A stretch of DNA of 64,000 nucleotides from Verrucomicrobiota bacterium (GCA_027623315.1 JAQBYD010000001.1:94789-158788); one strand, 5' to 3'. Shown: positions 1-8,780, counted from the first letter of the stretch. Notes: generated from the sequence alone by a model not told the origin. Numbers and translations are program-made.

Positions 1-87
1 GCAGGAAATCCCGGCCGCAACGGCACCGGCGATGATATTTCGGTCGCGGATGCCGCCGACAAGCCATTCTGTATCAGTTCTAGGCAC
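1..87 (-). CDS. Possible 5' end of an unrecognised minus-strand gene (partial)
   Basis: A GTG at 87 opens a frame that stays open to the window edge for 29 codons. It begins VPRTDTEWLVGG and continues with a moderately hydrophobic stretch. The start lies directly against a GGTCAGG tandem repeat, and I see no clear ribosome binding site. I cannot assign a family from so few residues. The frame could be chance, since this DNA is GC-rich and only 87 bases are visible. Confidence 0.25.
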   Translation of the reverse strand, partial: MPRTDTEWLVGGIRDRNIIAGAVAAGISC

Positions 88-114
88 GGTCAGGGGTCAG
101 GGGTCAGGGGTCAG
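88..114. repeat. Tandem GGTCAGG short repeat
   Basis: About four head-to-tail copies of the 7-bp unit GGTCAGG lie in the spacer downstream of the TPR gene. It is a simple repeat with no open frame. Confidence 0.8.
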
Positions 115-167
115 ATCCGAGCGTTGAGCATAGCATTTCTGCCCGCGCGCACCGAGCGCGGAGTCGA

Positions 168-189
168 AATCTCCGCCATGGCGGAGATT
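168..189. terminator. Perfect 22-bp palindrome after the exbB-exbD-TPR unit
   Basis: AATCTCCGCC..GGCGGAGATT is a perfect 22-nt palindrome starting 9 bases beyond the TPR stop codon (minus strand). It would fold into a strong hairpin. There is no T-run after it, so it is either a rho-independent-like terminator lacking the T tract or a REP-like palindrome. Confidence 0.5.
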
Positions 190-197
190 CGGGGCCG

Positions 198-2495
198 CTA
201 ATTGGTTGGACACTTGTAGTCTGGAAAACGTTCCCGCAATTCCTCTTCGGTCTTTTTTCGCTCCTCGTCGCGCTCGAGGACTTTGTAGGATTCGATAGCG
301 CGGCACAGGCTGTCGGGAACGATCACGTCGTCGTCGAATAGCAGGGCGACGATCAGGAAGTATCGTACCGCGGTCTCGGGCCGGCTGTCGCATTGCGCGG
401 CGCGCCCCATCCCGGCGAACGCGGCCGCGCGGATGCCGAGCTGCGTGTCCGCGGCGGCCGCATCGGCGGCCTGCTTGTAGAATTTTCCGGCCGCCGCGCA
501 GTCGTCGGCCCGGTACAGCAGATCGCCCAGGCGCAGGGCCGCTTCGGGTGCGTACTCGGTTCGTGCTTTCTGCGCGAGCGCTTTCGTAAATGCGTCGCGC
601 GCCTCGTCCTCCTTGTCGAGCGCCATGTACGCCCGGCCCGCGAGGACCCATCCCAATTGCAGCCAGTTCGGGTCATCCGTGGCCTTGACGATCTGGGCCG
701 CGGCGTCGATCGCCTTGTCGTATTGCTGCTTCTGCATGTGATGGTTTGCCATCCACTCGAGCATGCCCGCGCTGAAACGCGACTTGATCGAGGTGCCCAG
801 CAAGCCCTGCAGAAGCGTCACCGCTTCGTCGAACTTCTCGAGGCCGTGCAGCACGTGACCGAGGTGGAACGTCGCCTTTTGCTTCAGGTCGGGATCCTCG
901 GCCAGCTGCATGGCCTTGCGAAGATGCGCCTCCGCTTCATCGGGCCGCTCGTTCTCGCTGAGTATGACCCCGTTCCAGAAGTGTGCGCCGGCGAGGTGCT
1001 TCGATTTCGGATAGGTTCCGATGAATTCGGTCAGCGTCTTGGCAGCGGCGTCATCGCGCTTGAGGTGGATCTCGCTCATCGCTTTCTGGTAGTGGGCCGT
1101 TTCGGCGATTGCATCATCCGGATGCTTTTTGATCAGGTCGGTCCAGTCACGCACGGCCTGGTCATGCTTGCCCTCGCGGGCCAGGCAGAAGCCGGCGGCG
1201 AACAGTGATTGCGCGGCCATCGCGTTGGTCGGGTAGTCTTCGACGAGGCGGCGATACTGCTTCGCGGCCTCCGGAAACTGCTCTCGTTTCTGAAGTCGAT
1301 TCGCCACGCGGTACAGCGCGTCCGCCGCGAGGCGGTGGTCGGGATGCTTGTCGACGAGACGGAGATAGGATTGAACCGACTCGTCGTCCTGGTTCAACGC
1401 GGCGTGAGATTCGGCCAGGAGCCAGAGGACGTCGGGTGCGAGGTCCGGGTTCTTGACGTGCGGTTTGGCCATCTGGATGGCCTCGGCGTAGTCGCCCTTA
1501 CGATAGTGGACCAACGCCTTCTCGTAACCGGCGACCGACGCGTAACGCGACTCCGGATACCGCTTCAGAAGGTCCGCGTAGGTCTGCACCGCCTCGTCGT
1601 GCTTCAAGAGTTGCCGTTGGCTGTTGGCCTTCACGTACAGCCACTGCGCGCCCTCGTGGTCGTCAAGGTCGTCCAGTGACACCTTGGCAATCTGTGCCAG
1701 CGCCTCCGTGTGCATCCCGGCGTTGTGGAAGGCCCACGCCGCCTGAAGCCGGCCGTCACCGGCGCGCGGATCCCCGGGATACTTCTCCAGGAGGGTCGCG
1801 AACGCATGCGCGCTCTTATCGAAGCGTTCGAGCCGGAAGAGCTGGTCGGCGAGCTGGAACCAGGCTTCGGCGCCAACCCGGTCCGTGCCCGCCTTCTGCG
1901 CCGCCTCGCTATAGAGCTTGAGCGCCTCCTCGATCTGGCCTTCCTTCTTCAGCGCCTCGGCTCGCGCGAGGAGCGAATAGGAATAGAATTCCGAATCGCC
2001 AAACTCTTTGATGACACGTGCAAACTGCGCCGCCGCTTCCGTGTTCTTGCCGGTTTTCTGCAGGGCACTGCCATGCATGTATAGCGCGGCGGCCAGGATC
2101 GCGTCGGGGGGCTTCTTGCCGATCAGTTCGGCGAAGAGCTCAGCCGCGGCCTCGTACTGCGCCTCCTCGAAGAAGATTTCCGCGCGCCGGTAGCCCGATC
2201 GATGATGGAATTCGCTGTCCGGAAAATCAGAATAGACCCGCTTGTATGCCTTGGCGGCCGCAATCTTGTCTCCGAGCTGCAGTGCGCATTCAGCCATGCG
2301 AAAGTAGGCGGCATCGATGCCTTCGGTGTCGGGGTGATTCTCGACCACCGTGCGATACTCCTCCAACGCGGCGCGGTGCAGACCACGCGCGTACAGGCCG
2401 TTGGCGAATTGGAGCTGCTGGCCCGGGCTAAGCTCCTGCGCCGCGGCGGGCGCGGCGGCGAGCGCGGCAATCGTCATCAGGGTGACCATTCTCAT
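198..2495 (-). CDS. Exported TPR-repeat protein of an ExbB/ExbD (Tol-type) unit
   Basis: A 765-residue protein made almost entirely of tetratricopeptide-type helical pairs. A signal peptide covers roughly residues 1-19 (MRMVTLMTIAALAAAPAAA), so it is predicted to be periplasmic. Repeats such as AALEEYRTVVENHPD, AAKAYKRVYSDFPDS and AVQTYADLLKRYPES recur every 34-38 residues, as in YbgF/CpoB- and BamD-like proteins. Its ATG overlaps the exbD stop codon (ATGA), so it is translationally coupled to the exbB-exbD motor. In PVC bacteria large TPR proteins commonly follow ExbB/ExbD; a periplasmic adaptor role for the proton-driven motor is inferred from context. It ends in DYKCPTN, close to a palindrome that may terminate the operon. 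Confidence 0.85.
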   Translation of the reverse strand: MRMVTLMTIAALAAAPAAAQELSPGQQLQFANGLYARGLHRAALEEYRTVVENHPDTEGIDAAYFRMAECALQLGDKIAAAKAYKRVYSDFPDSEFHHRSGYRRAEIFFEEAQYEAAAELFAELIGKKPPDAILAAALYMHGSALQKTGKNTEAAAQFARVIKEFGDSEFYSYSLLARAEALKKEGQIEEALKLYSEAAQKAGTDRVGAEAWFQLADQLFRLERFDKSAHAFATLLEKYPGDPRAGDGRLQAAWAFHNAGMHTEALAQIAKVSLDDLDDHEGAQWLYVKANSQRQLLKHDEAVQTYADLLKRYPESRYASVAGYEKALVHYRKGDYAEAIQMAKPHVKNPDLAPDVLWLLAESHAALNQDDESVQSYLRLVDKHPDHRLAADALYRVANRLQKREQFPEAAKQYRRLVEDYPTNAMAAQSLFAAGFCLAREGKHDQAVRDWTDLIKKHPDDAIAETAHYQKAMSEIHLKRDDAAAKTLTEFIGTYPKSKHLAGAHFWNGVILSENERPDEAEAHLRKAMQLAEDPDLKQKATFHLGHVLHGLEKFDEAVTLLQGLLGTSIKSRFSAGMLEWMANHHMQKQQYDKAIDAAAQIVKATDDPNWLQLGWVLAGRAYMALDKEDEARDAFTKALAQKARTEYAPEAALRLGDLLYRADDCAAAGKFYKQAADAAAADTQLGIRAAAFAGMGRAAQCDSRPETAVRYFLIVALLFDDDVIVPDSLCRAIESYKVLERDEERKKTEEELRERFPDYKCPTN

Positions 2496-2917
2496 GGTGC
2501 TTTCTCAGGGGGTTTTGCCGTGGCGAACGAAATGTTCCAGATGTCGCACTTGCGACAGACGTCAAGCACGTCGATGACGTGACGGTAGGGCGTCGATTCA
2601 TCCGCCCGGATCAGTACCGGGTATCCCGGCGAGACCGCGACCAGCTTAGTCAGCAACGAGGTCAACGCCGGCGGGTCGTAGGCCTTCTGGTTGATCTTGA
2701 CGATTCCGTCCGCAAAGACGTTCATGATGATCTCACCGTACAGGCGGTCCGGTGCATCTCCCGTCTCGGCCGTCGGTAGTGTGATGTCGATCTCGGACTC
2801 CCACTGCGAGAAGACCTGCGTCGTGATGAAGAAGCAAAGGAGCAGAAAGACGACATCCAGCATCGGGGTCAGTGGAAATCCCGGATCCGTCGATGCCGCG
2901 TTCTCACGAAAGTTCAT
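2492..2917 (-). CDS. exbD: ExbD/TolR-family biopolymer transport protein
   Basis: 141 residues with the standard layout: a short cytoplasmic N-terminus, one membrane helix at about residues 16-36 (TPMLDVVFLLLCFFITTQVF) holding the conserved proton-channel aspartate (LD near residue 21), then a periplasmic domain ending near PVLIRADESTPYRHVIDVLD, the usual ExbD/TolR C-terminal motif. It works with the ExbB/TolQ-like protein encoded just upstream, converting proton motive force into mechanical work across the periplasm. It overlaps exbB by 14 bases and the TPR gene by 4. Whether it energises TonB uptake or Tol-Pal cannot be told; no tonB or pal gene is in view. Confidence 0.92.
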   Translation of the reverse strand: MNFRENAASTDPGFPLTPMLDVVFLLLCFFITTQVFSQWESEIDITLPTAETGDAPDRLYGEIIMNVFADGIVKINQKAYDPPALTSLLTKLVAVSPGYPVLIRADESTPYRHVIDVLDVCRKCDIWNISFATAKPPEKAP

Positions 2918-3680
2918 CGTTTTCCCTCACGCGCAATATGGAGGTCAGGACCTCCATCGAGGCCGCTTCAAGCTGCGAAACGCGCTTGCCGGCGAGGCTG
3001 CGGAAATAGGCGTAGAAGGTCATCGCCGGGATCGCGACAATTAATCCGGCGATCGTCGTAATCAACGCCATCGAAACGCCGTGCGCGAGAATGACCGGGC
3101 GCACCTTGATCTCCTGGAAGATCAACCCCTGGAACGCCTGCAGCATGCCCAGCACGGTGCCCAGCATCCCGACCATGGGCGCGATGGCGCCGACATCGAG
3201 CAGGAAGCGCGTGGGGTCACGAATCCCGTCGGCCTGGCGGCGGCCCTCGGCCTCCATGACGTCCTTGAGCAGCGAGGCGTCGACATGCGTTACGGATTGG
3301 ATGTAGTTCAGCGCCGCGAGCGTGACCGCGCCGACCGGGCACGGCTTCTGGCTGCACACCAGGCGCGCTTCATTGAGCTCGCCCTCCTGGATCCGCGTCA
3401 CGAGTTCCTGCAGGATTCCCGCCGGCACGACCTGGCGCGTGCGCAGAATCACGAGCAGGTAGACGACCAGCGCGACGACGAAAACCGACAACACGACGAT
3501 AATTTTCAGCGGCACACCGCCCTGCGCGAAGATCACCTGCCACGTAATCTGATTTCCCGCACTCTTGATGGCCTCCCCGATCCCGTCCGCCGCCAGGTCC
3601 TGCGCGGCGACCGGATGGCCCAGCGGCAGAGCCAGCAACATCATAATCAGGGCGGACTGAATCAGACGGTATCGATACAC
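2904..3680 (-). CDS. exbB: ExbB/TolQ/MotA-family proton channel protein
   Basis: 258 residues. A signal peptide-like segment (MYRYRLIQSALIMMLLALPL...VAAQ) precedes the ExbB core, common in the longer ExbB forms of PVC and Gram-negative bacteria. A first membrane helix lies at about 56-80 (LKIIVVLSVFVVALVVYLLVIL). The MotA/TolQ domain follows, with the paired helices LLDVGAIAPMVGMLGTVLGM and LITTIAGLIVAIPAMTFYAYF. GTVLGM is the family signature. It heads the overlapping exbB-exbD-TPR unit and starts 21 bases after argH ends, so it may be read through from argH. Confidence 0.93.
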   Translation of the reverse strand: MYRYRLIQSALIMMLLALPLGHPVAAQDLAADGIGEAIKSAGNQITWQVIFAQGGVPLKIIVVLSVFVVALVVYLLVILRTRQVVPAGILQELVTRIQEGELNEARLVCSQKPCPVGAVTLAALNYIQSVTHVDASLLKDVMEAEGRRQADGIRDPTRFLLDVGAIAPMVGMLGTVLGMLQAFQGLIFQEIKVRPVILAHGVSMALITTIAGLIVAIPAMTFYAYFRSLAGKRVSQLEAASMEVLTSILRVRENDELS

Positions 3681-3700
3681 GGTGTTCTCCTTCGGTTCGG

Positions 3701-5104
3701 TTAGGTGTGTGAGCGTTTTGATTTCAGATCAGGATAACGGACCCCGAGCAGTTTAGACAATGCCCGCTGACAGTCCATCCGTCGTGACCGGTTCTGCCGG
3801 CCGTGCTGCGTCAGTTTTCGCCGCAAGCCCGGCAGATCGAGATTTCCCGGTGCCCCGCGGTGCGTTTTCTGCAGTGCTGCCGTCTGCGGGTCCCGGTCGT
3901 TCAAATCAGATAGATGCCGCTTGACGTTCTGGTAGGCGTCCCGGAATGGCATGCCCTCGGCAACCAGCTCAAGGACCCGGTCCGTGGCGAATACGCCCGC
4001 GCCGAAGCCGGCTCGCAAGGCCTTGCGGTTCACCTGCAAGGCATCGATCATCGGCACCAGAATTCGCAGGCTGCTGCGCGTGATCTCCACGCCTTGCATC
4101 AGCAGACCCTTGGACTCCTGCGCATCCCGGTTGTAGCCGCCCGGCAGGCCCCGCATGATCTCGGCGGTCGTGTGCGCCGCGGAGAGCACGACCGCGGACC
4201 GCGCGCGCACCAGTTCCAGGACGTCCGGGTTGTTCTTCTGCGGCATCAGGCTGCTTCCGGTTCCCAGTTCGGCGGGCAGCGTGAAGTATCCGAACTCGGG
4301 CAACCCGTACAGCATCAGATCCTGGCTTAAGCGCGAAAGGGTCAACATGACCTGCCCGAGCGCGCCGAGGATAGCCGATTCACATTTACCCCGTGCGCTC
4401 GTCGCGTAGAGCACATTGTTCATCACCCGGCTGAAACCGAGCAGTCGCGCGCTGAGTTCCCGGTCAATCGGCAGCGGCACGCCGTATCCGGCAGCGGCGC
4501 CGAGCGGGCATTGATCATTCAGAACATACGCGGCGTCTAGAAGGGTCAAATCATCGAGCAGGCTCTCCGCGTGTGCCGAAGCCCAAAGCCCGACGGTGCT
4601 CGGCATCGCCGGTTGCATGTGCGTACGTCCGGCCATCGGCACGGACCGGGTTTTCGATGCAAGCTGCGTCAATGCCATGGCCAACGCGATGCACTCATCG
4701 ATGCATCCGGCGATGGATTCCCGGCTGTAGAGCCGAAGGTCCAACGCCACCTGGTCGTTCCGGCTGCGCGCGGTGTGGACCCGCCGTCCCGCTTCGCCGA
4801 GTTTCCGCGTCAGGTGCCGCTCGACCGCCATGTGGACGTCCTGGTCGGCGACCGTGATTCGGAACGTTCCGGCCCGTGCCTGCTGCATCACGTTCACAAG
4901 TTCAGCCACGACCCGCTTCTGCTGGGTTGCGGAGATGATTGCCGGCTTAATCGGGACGCGCGCCAGCATGGTGACGTGTGCCGCAGTTCCAAGGCAGTCC
5001 ACCTCCACCAGCGCCCGGTCCAGCCTGCTGTCATCACCGGCGGTGTAGTCCAGGACGTCGGTCTGGATGGCGCCGACGGTCGTTTTCTGTACGGAAGCAG
5101 GCAT
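3701..5104 (-). CDS. argH: Argininosuccinate lyase
   Basis: 467 residues from the ATG at 5104, the usual length for ArgH, which cleaves argininosuccinate to arginine and fumarate. The fumarase/aspartase-superfamily signature GTGSSLMPQKNNPD is present with its mobile-loop serine, along with AAHVTML near the N-terminus and the conserved HTARSRNDQVALDL segment. I chose 5104 because homology begins just after it; an open frame runs further upstream but would enter the neighbouring gene. The C-terminal tail is rich in Arg/Lys (RQNRSRRMDC...) and is less conserved than in typical ArgH. No other arginine-biosynthesis gene is adjacent. Confidence 0.9.
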   Translation of the reverse strand: MPASVQKTTVGAIQTDVLDYTAGDDSRLDRALVEVDCLGTAAHVTMLARVPIKPAIISATQQKRVVAELVNVMQQARAGTFRITVADQDVHMAVERHLTRKLGEAGRRVHTARSRNDQVALDLRLYSRESIAGCIDECIALAMALTQLASKTRSVPMAGRTHMQPAMPSTVGLWASAHAESLLDDLTLLDAAYVLNDQCPLGAAAGYGVPLPIDRELSARLLGFSRVMNNVLYATSARGKCESAILGALGQVMLTLSRLSQDLMLYGLPEFGYFTLPAELGTGSSLMPQKNNPDVLELVRARSAVVLSAAHTTAEIMRGLPGGYNRDAQESKGLLMQGVEITRSSLRILVPMIDALQVNRKALRAGFGAGVFATDRVLELVAEGMPFRDAYQNVKRHLSDLNDRDPQTAALQKTHRGAPGNLDLPGLRRKLTQHGRQNRSRRMDCQRALSKLLGVRYPDLKSKRSHT

Positions 5105-5157
5105 CCGCGTATCATTACCGATCCCAACCGACAGCCTCAAGCTCAATACTGTACCGT

Positions 5158-6450
5158 CTATTTGGATTTCGGCGCCGATTCGGCGCCTAGCACCCGCTTC
5201 TGCAGATCCGCGAAGCTCGCGTCGGCGGCTTCGAGCAGCCGCCCCAGCGAGCGCTCGCGCTTGCCTTTTGCAAGGGCCTCGAGGAAGGTGCGGTAGGATT
5301 GGATCACGGGCTGAAGCTCGCGCGGGTAGCCGAGCCCGACGCGTTCGATCCGAACAATCGTCTGCCACGCAGCGACGTCGACCCACGGCTCGTGCCGCCG
5401 TGCGATGGCCTCGTGTAGCCTGACCGGCTGCGTGGTGTCCGCGGCCACGGAGGCAGGCTCGATCGGCACCAGGTGCAGCGCCGCTTCGAGATTACGCAGG
5501 ACACGCGGCGTCAGCAGGGCGTAGGCCGGGATAATCGTGTGCTGGCGCACAAGCCATTCCTGCCACTTTCGCTCCAGCCCCTCGGGTGATCCGTCCGGCG
5601 CGAGGTGCCGTGCGAGCCAGTCGAGTCCGGGGCTCTCGCCGGAGGCCAGCGTGCGGTAGAGACTGTCCAGAACCGCGCCGCGCTCGGGCTGCGCGTACAG
5701 CCAGGCGAACAAGATCCCGTACAGATGGCGCCGGCGTTGCACCTCGTCCGGCGCGACGTCCTGCACGACGTCGGCAATGCCCGGGGCCGCACCGGATTCG
5801 AGCATGCCCAGGACGAGGTCATGATTTCGCGCACGCACCACTTCGTCGAGGCGTTGCGCCAATCCTTCGGCAAGCCATGTCGGCACCGCGGGCGGATGAT
5901 CGCCGCCATACTTGTGGACCGCAACGCGACTCAAGAGCAGGCTCGCGAAGACGGCCGTGAAGGTCTCGCTGTCGGCGTGGTCCATGTTGATCACGCGCAT
6001 GCGTTGGACCATGCGCTTGCCCTCCAGCCATTGCTTCGCGAGAATGCGCCCTCGCGCGTCGGCGGCGTCAAGGCGCAGTTCGATTCTGAGGGCGTCACCG
6101 GCCGGCAGTGAAATGCGCTCCTTAAGTCGCCGCTCGACGCGGACGCAGAGCTCCTCGCTGACCAGGGAGATCCGCGCGACGCGGAGCGAATCCGGGCCCG
6201 TGATCAGAAATCGATGACCGCTGGAGTAGACTCCTTTGAGCGCGGGCTCGTTGGTGGATCTCCAGAGCGGCAACGATTGCTGGGCCCGCGTGGCCCCGGG
6301 CAGATAGAGGCCCAGAAGGGCAACCGGAATCGCGAGGACGTGATGGTGGCGCGTGCCGGTTGTTCGACCGCGCCGTTTATCGCGTGAGCGTGAAACGGAC
6401 CCTGTTGTCTTCGAGCACAACCGTGCTGATGTTGTCGAATTCGGCTTCAT
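5158..6450 (-). CDS. Exported protein resembling a peptidase-MA domain without HExxH
   Basis: About 430 residues from the ATG at 6450, which overlaps the upstream gene by 74 bases; a TTG further in is also possible. A hydrophobic stretch ending LLGLYLPGATRAQQ looks like a signal peptide with a long N-region. In the middle, VPTWLAEGLAQRLDEV matches the WLxEGLA element that follows the zinc-binding helix in peptidase-MA-like (gluzincin) proteins, but the segment before it (LLLSRVAVHKYGGDH) has no HExxH. The C-terminus is helical. Function unknown; a non-catalytic peptidase fold is the best guess. Weak base: one motif and the signal peptide. Confidence 0.6.
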   Translation of the reverse strand: MKPNSTTSARLCSKTTGSVSRSRDKRRGRTTGTRHHHVLAIPVALLGLYLPGATRAQQSLPLWRSTNEPALKGVYSSGHRFLITGPDSLRVARISLVSEELCVRVERRLKERISLPAGDALRIELRLDAADARGRILAKQWLEGKRMVQRMRVINMDHADSETFTAVFASLLLSRVAVHKYGGDHPPAVPTWLAEGLAQRLDEVVRARNHDLVLGMLESGAAPGIADVVQDVAPDEVQRRRHLYGILFAWLYAQPERGAVLDSLYRTLASGESPGLDWLARHLAPDGSPEGLERKWQEWLVRQHTIIPAYALLTPRVLRNLEAALHLVPIEPASVAADTTQPVRLHEAIARRHEPWVDVAAWQTIVRIERVGLGYPRELQPVIQSYRTFLEALAKGKRERSLGRLLEAADASFADLQKRVLGAESAPKSK

Positions 6451-7165
6451 GCTTGAATCCCGCGAGCACGCGTCGCCTGGCAGCCGACACGAGGATCGCC
6501 TTGAAGGGGAAAGGGAAGGGGACGTGACCGAGGGATGCTCGCGTGATCTCGACGACGCCCTCATCGGCCGTGCCGGTGAGCGTGTACTCCAGGTGCCAGA
6601 GCGGCGTCTCGTACTCGCCCACGATGAGCGGCCCGTAGGATTTACGGACCTGTAACTGAAATTGGCCCTCGGCGAGATCGGCGAAAACGGCGGCGTCGGG
6701 CTTGGCGTCGATCTTCTTCTTGCGCGTGTCGTGCTCCTCCCCGGTCGCCGGTTTCTGGTCGCGTTCTTTTTTACGCGCCGCCTCCTCGGCCTTGCGGAGC
6801 ATCACGTAGGCCAGGTAGGCATTCAGATCCTTCTCGCTCATGGAGCGCGTGAGCGAACCCTTGGATTTCAGTTCGACGGCGACGGTCTCCAGTTTGGCCG
6901 CCACTGCGTGGCCCTGGCGCGGGTCGCCTGGGCCGGCGCCGATGGTCGTGGGCCAGAAGGCGACACCAATTGCCGCGACGATCAGGAGGCCAATCAGTGT
7001 CAGGACGTTCTTGCGGCGCTTCGGCGCGCGCTTCTGCTTGAGTTGACGCGCGACCTCATCCGGTGTGAGGGCGTCCGCATTGAGGCGTACGCCGCAGCGT
7101 GCGCAAAATATTCGTCCGAGGTCATTGTCGTGACCACATTGCTCGCAGGGCACCGTGATTAGCAT
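6377..7165 (-). CDS. Zinc-ribbon single-pass membrane protein, unknown function
   Basis: 262 residues. An N-terminal zinc ribbon (CEQCGHDN...FCARCG, two CxxC pairs within residues 7-26) is followed by a basic linker and one membrane helix at about 54-72 (VLTLIGLLIVAAIGVAFW). The rest is probably extracytoplasmic, with a Lys/Glu-rich helical stretch (EEAARKKERDQKP) and a beta-rich C-terminal half. Other bacterial zinc-ribbon-TM proteins have this layout, but I do not recognise the C-terminal domain. It is co-directional with the FmdB gene upstream (37-bp gap) and overlaps the gene downstream. Confidence 0.7.
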   Translation of the reverse strand: MLITVPCEQCGHDNDLGRIFCARCGVRLNADALTPDEVARQLKQKRAPKRRKNVLTLIGLLIVAAIGVAFWPTTIGAGPGDPRQGHAVAAKLETVAVELKSKGSLTRSMSEKDLNAYLAYVMLRKAEEAARKKERDQKPATGEEHDTRKKKIDAKPDAAVFADLAEGQFQLQVRKSYGPLIVGEYETPLWHLEYTLTGTADEGVVEITRASLGHVPFPFPFKAILVSAARRRVLAGFKHEAEFDNISTVVLEDNRVRFTLTR

Positions 7166-7202
7166 GACCGGTCAGGTGCGTGCAGCGGCTGCCGGGCGCG
7201 GG

Positions 7203-7577
7203 TCAGTCGCTGGACGCGCTCTTTCCCTTCGATTCGGATTTGGATTCGGACTTGGATTCGGACTTGGATCCGGACTTGGATTCGGACTTGGATTCGGACT
7301 TGGATCCGGACTTGGATTCGGTCTTCTTGCCGTCGCTACTCGAGGATGAACTGCTTGAGGGGTCCGTGTCCGCCTTGGCCGCCTTCTTGTAGCTCTCGCT
7401 CCGGTAGTCGGTCTCGTAGAATCCGCTTCCCTTGAAGATGATGCCTGCACCGGTACCGATCAGGCGTTTGATCTTGCCGCGGCACTTTGGGCAGCGCTTC
7501 AGGGGCTCGGCCTTAATGCTCTGAAACTGCTCGAACGCGTGGTTGCACTTCTGGCATTCATATTCGTAGGTAGGCAT
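7203..7577 (-). CDS. FmdB-family zinc-ribbon protein with a Ser/Lys repeat tail
   Basis: 124 residues. The first 50 form the FmdB/CxxC_CXXC_SSSS zinc ribbon (MPTYEYECQKC near the start and RCPKCRGKI, two CxxC pairs), then the typical GxGFYETDYR segment. The last 45 residues are a low-complexity tail of SSSSSSSS followed by repeated KSES/KSGS tetrapeptides. FmdB proteins are small putative regulatory proteins with no firmly established role. The tail is encoded by a 12-bp tandem DNA repeat listed separately and is likely to vary in length between strains. Confidence 0.85.
   Translation of the reverse strand: MPTYEYECQKCNHAFEQFQSIKAEPLKRCPKCRGKIKRLIGTGAGIIFKGSGFYETDYRSESYKKAAKADTDPSSSSSSSSDGKKTESKSGSKSESKSESKSGSKSESKSESKSESKGKSASSD
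7231..7321. repeat. 12-bp tandem repeat within the fmdB-like gene
   Basis: About seven head-to-tail copies of CTTGGATTCGGA (with CTTGGATCCGGA variants) encode the KSES/KSGS tetrapeptide array on the minus strand. The copies are nearly identical at DNA level, as expected for a slippage-prone repeat. Confidence 0.9.
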
Positions 7578-7729
7578 AAACGGGGACTCCCCTTTCTAAG
7601 GTATGGAACCGTGAACAGTATCGCCCCGTTTCGGCACATGTCAATGTTGCGCGTCACGACGGAACGGCGCAACCCAGGGACGGCATACCGCCTTGCAGCC
7701 CGGGGAAAACTCGGACAGACTGCCGGGCC

Positions 7730-8617
7730 ATGAGCTTTGACCACCGTCGCTATATGGATGAGAAGCGCTTGTGGGTGAATGCCGAGTTGGAGACGCGCTT
7801 AGCGTCGTCCGGCACACCGCCGGTTGAGCTGCACGACGCCATGCGCTACGCGATCCTGGGGGGCGGGAAGCGTCTTCGCGCCGTGATCTGCCTCGCGTGC
7901 GCCGACGCCGCCGGCGGTGCCCCGGGCGTCGCGGCGGGGCCGGCGCTTGCCCTGGAGCTCCTGCACGGATACACACTGATTCATGACGATCTGCCCTGCA
8001 TGGACGACGACGACATCCGGCGCGGGCTCCCCACCGTGCACGTCAAGTACGGCCAGGCCGCCGCCGTGCTGGCCGGCGACGCCCTGCAGGCGCTGGCCTT
8101 CGAATGGGCGGCGGCGGGTGCCGCGCCCGCCCCGCATACGCCAACCGCGATCGTGACCGAACTCGCACAGGCCGCGGGCAGCCTTGGTGTCGTGGGCGGA
8201 CAGGTCATGGACCTCGCGGCGGAGCAGGAGCAGCCTTCCGCGGAAGCCGTCGCGCGAATTCACCGCCTCAAGACCGCCATGCTCTTTCGCTGCGCGGCAC
8301 GAATGGGAGCCATCGCCGCGGGTGCCGGCGATGAAATCCTTGCCGGCCTGACGCAGTACGGAGAAAACGTTGGGTTGGCGTTTCAGATCGCGGACGATGT
8401 GCTGAATGCGTCGTCTACCGCACAGCAGATCGGAAAGCCGGCCGGAAGCGACGCGGAACGCAGCAAAACCACGGCCGTTGCCGTCTACGGACTCGATGGC
8501 GCGCGACAGCGCGCGGACGACCTCGTCTCGGCGGCCGTCGACGCTCTGGTGGGCCTGCCCGGCCCGGTCGATCCGCTTCACGCCATCGCGCACTACATTA
8601 CGTCTCGGACGCACTGA
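7730..8617 (+). CDS. ispA: Short-chain polyprenyl (farnesyl/geranylgeranyl) diphosphate synthase
   Basis: 295 residues, the standard IspA length. It condenses IPP with allylic diphosphates to make C15/C20 isoprenoid precursors. The first Asp-rich motif (HDDLPCMDDDD, near residue 85), the GGGKRLRA element near the N-terminus and GGQVMDL are all present. The second Asp-rich motif reads FQIADDVLN, with Asn where most family members have the final Asp. The gene stands alone, divergent from the minus-strand cluster to its left; no dxs or xseB neighbour is seen. Product chain length cannot be settled from sequence alone. Confidence 0.88.
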   Translation: MSFDHRRYMDEKRLWVNAELETRLASSGTPPVELHDAMRYAILGGGKRLRAVICLACADAAGGAPGVAAGPALALELLHGYTLIHDDLPCMDDDDIRRGLPTVHVKYGQAAAVLAGDALQALAFEWAAAGAAPAPHTPTAIVTELAQAAGSLGVVGGQVMDLAAEQEQPSAEAVARIHRLKTAMLFRCAARMGAIAAGAGDEILAGLTQYGENVGLAFQIADDVLNASSTAQQIGKPAGSDAERSKTTAVAVYGLDGARQRADDLVSAAVDALVGLPGPVDPLHAIAHYITSRTH

Positions 8618-8705
8618 GTTGAAACTTCCCCAGATTTTGGGCCCCCTGTAGCAGGGCTTCGTGCCCTCGCGCGGCGCGGGGGCAAGCTCAGCACGGTACA
8701 GGGCA

Positions 8706-8724
8706 GGCACGAATCACTCGAATC
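8706..8724 (-). repeat. Copy 1 of a dispersed GATTCGNGTNGATTCG spacer repeat
   Basis: On the minus strand this reads GATTCGAGTGATTCGTGCC. It closely matches the plus-strand copy at 11649-11670 and the minus-strand copy at 46581-46608. All three lie between genes. Confidence 0.5.
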
Positions 8725-8780
8725 GACGCGAACGACGGTAAGAGAGACCTCGGTGTTCGATTCCGCGGCCAGGCCATCCG

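Noticed and set aside
198..2495. A Tol-Pal operon (tolQ-tolR-ybgF)
   Set aside because: No tolA, tolB or pal gene is present; only the generic ExbB/ExbD/TPR part can be supported.
3701..5386. Extending argH to the upstream ATG at 5386
   Set aside because: The extra 94 residues are Arg/Ala-rich, lack homology and overlap the next gene.
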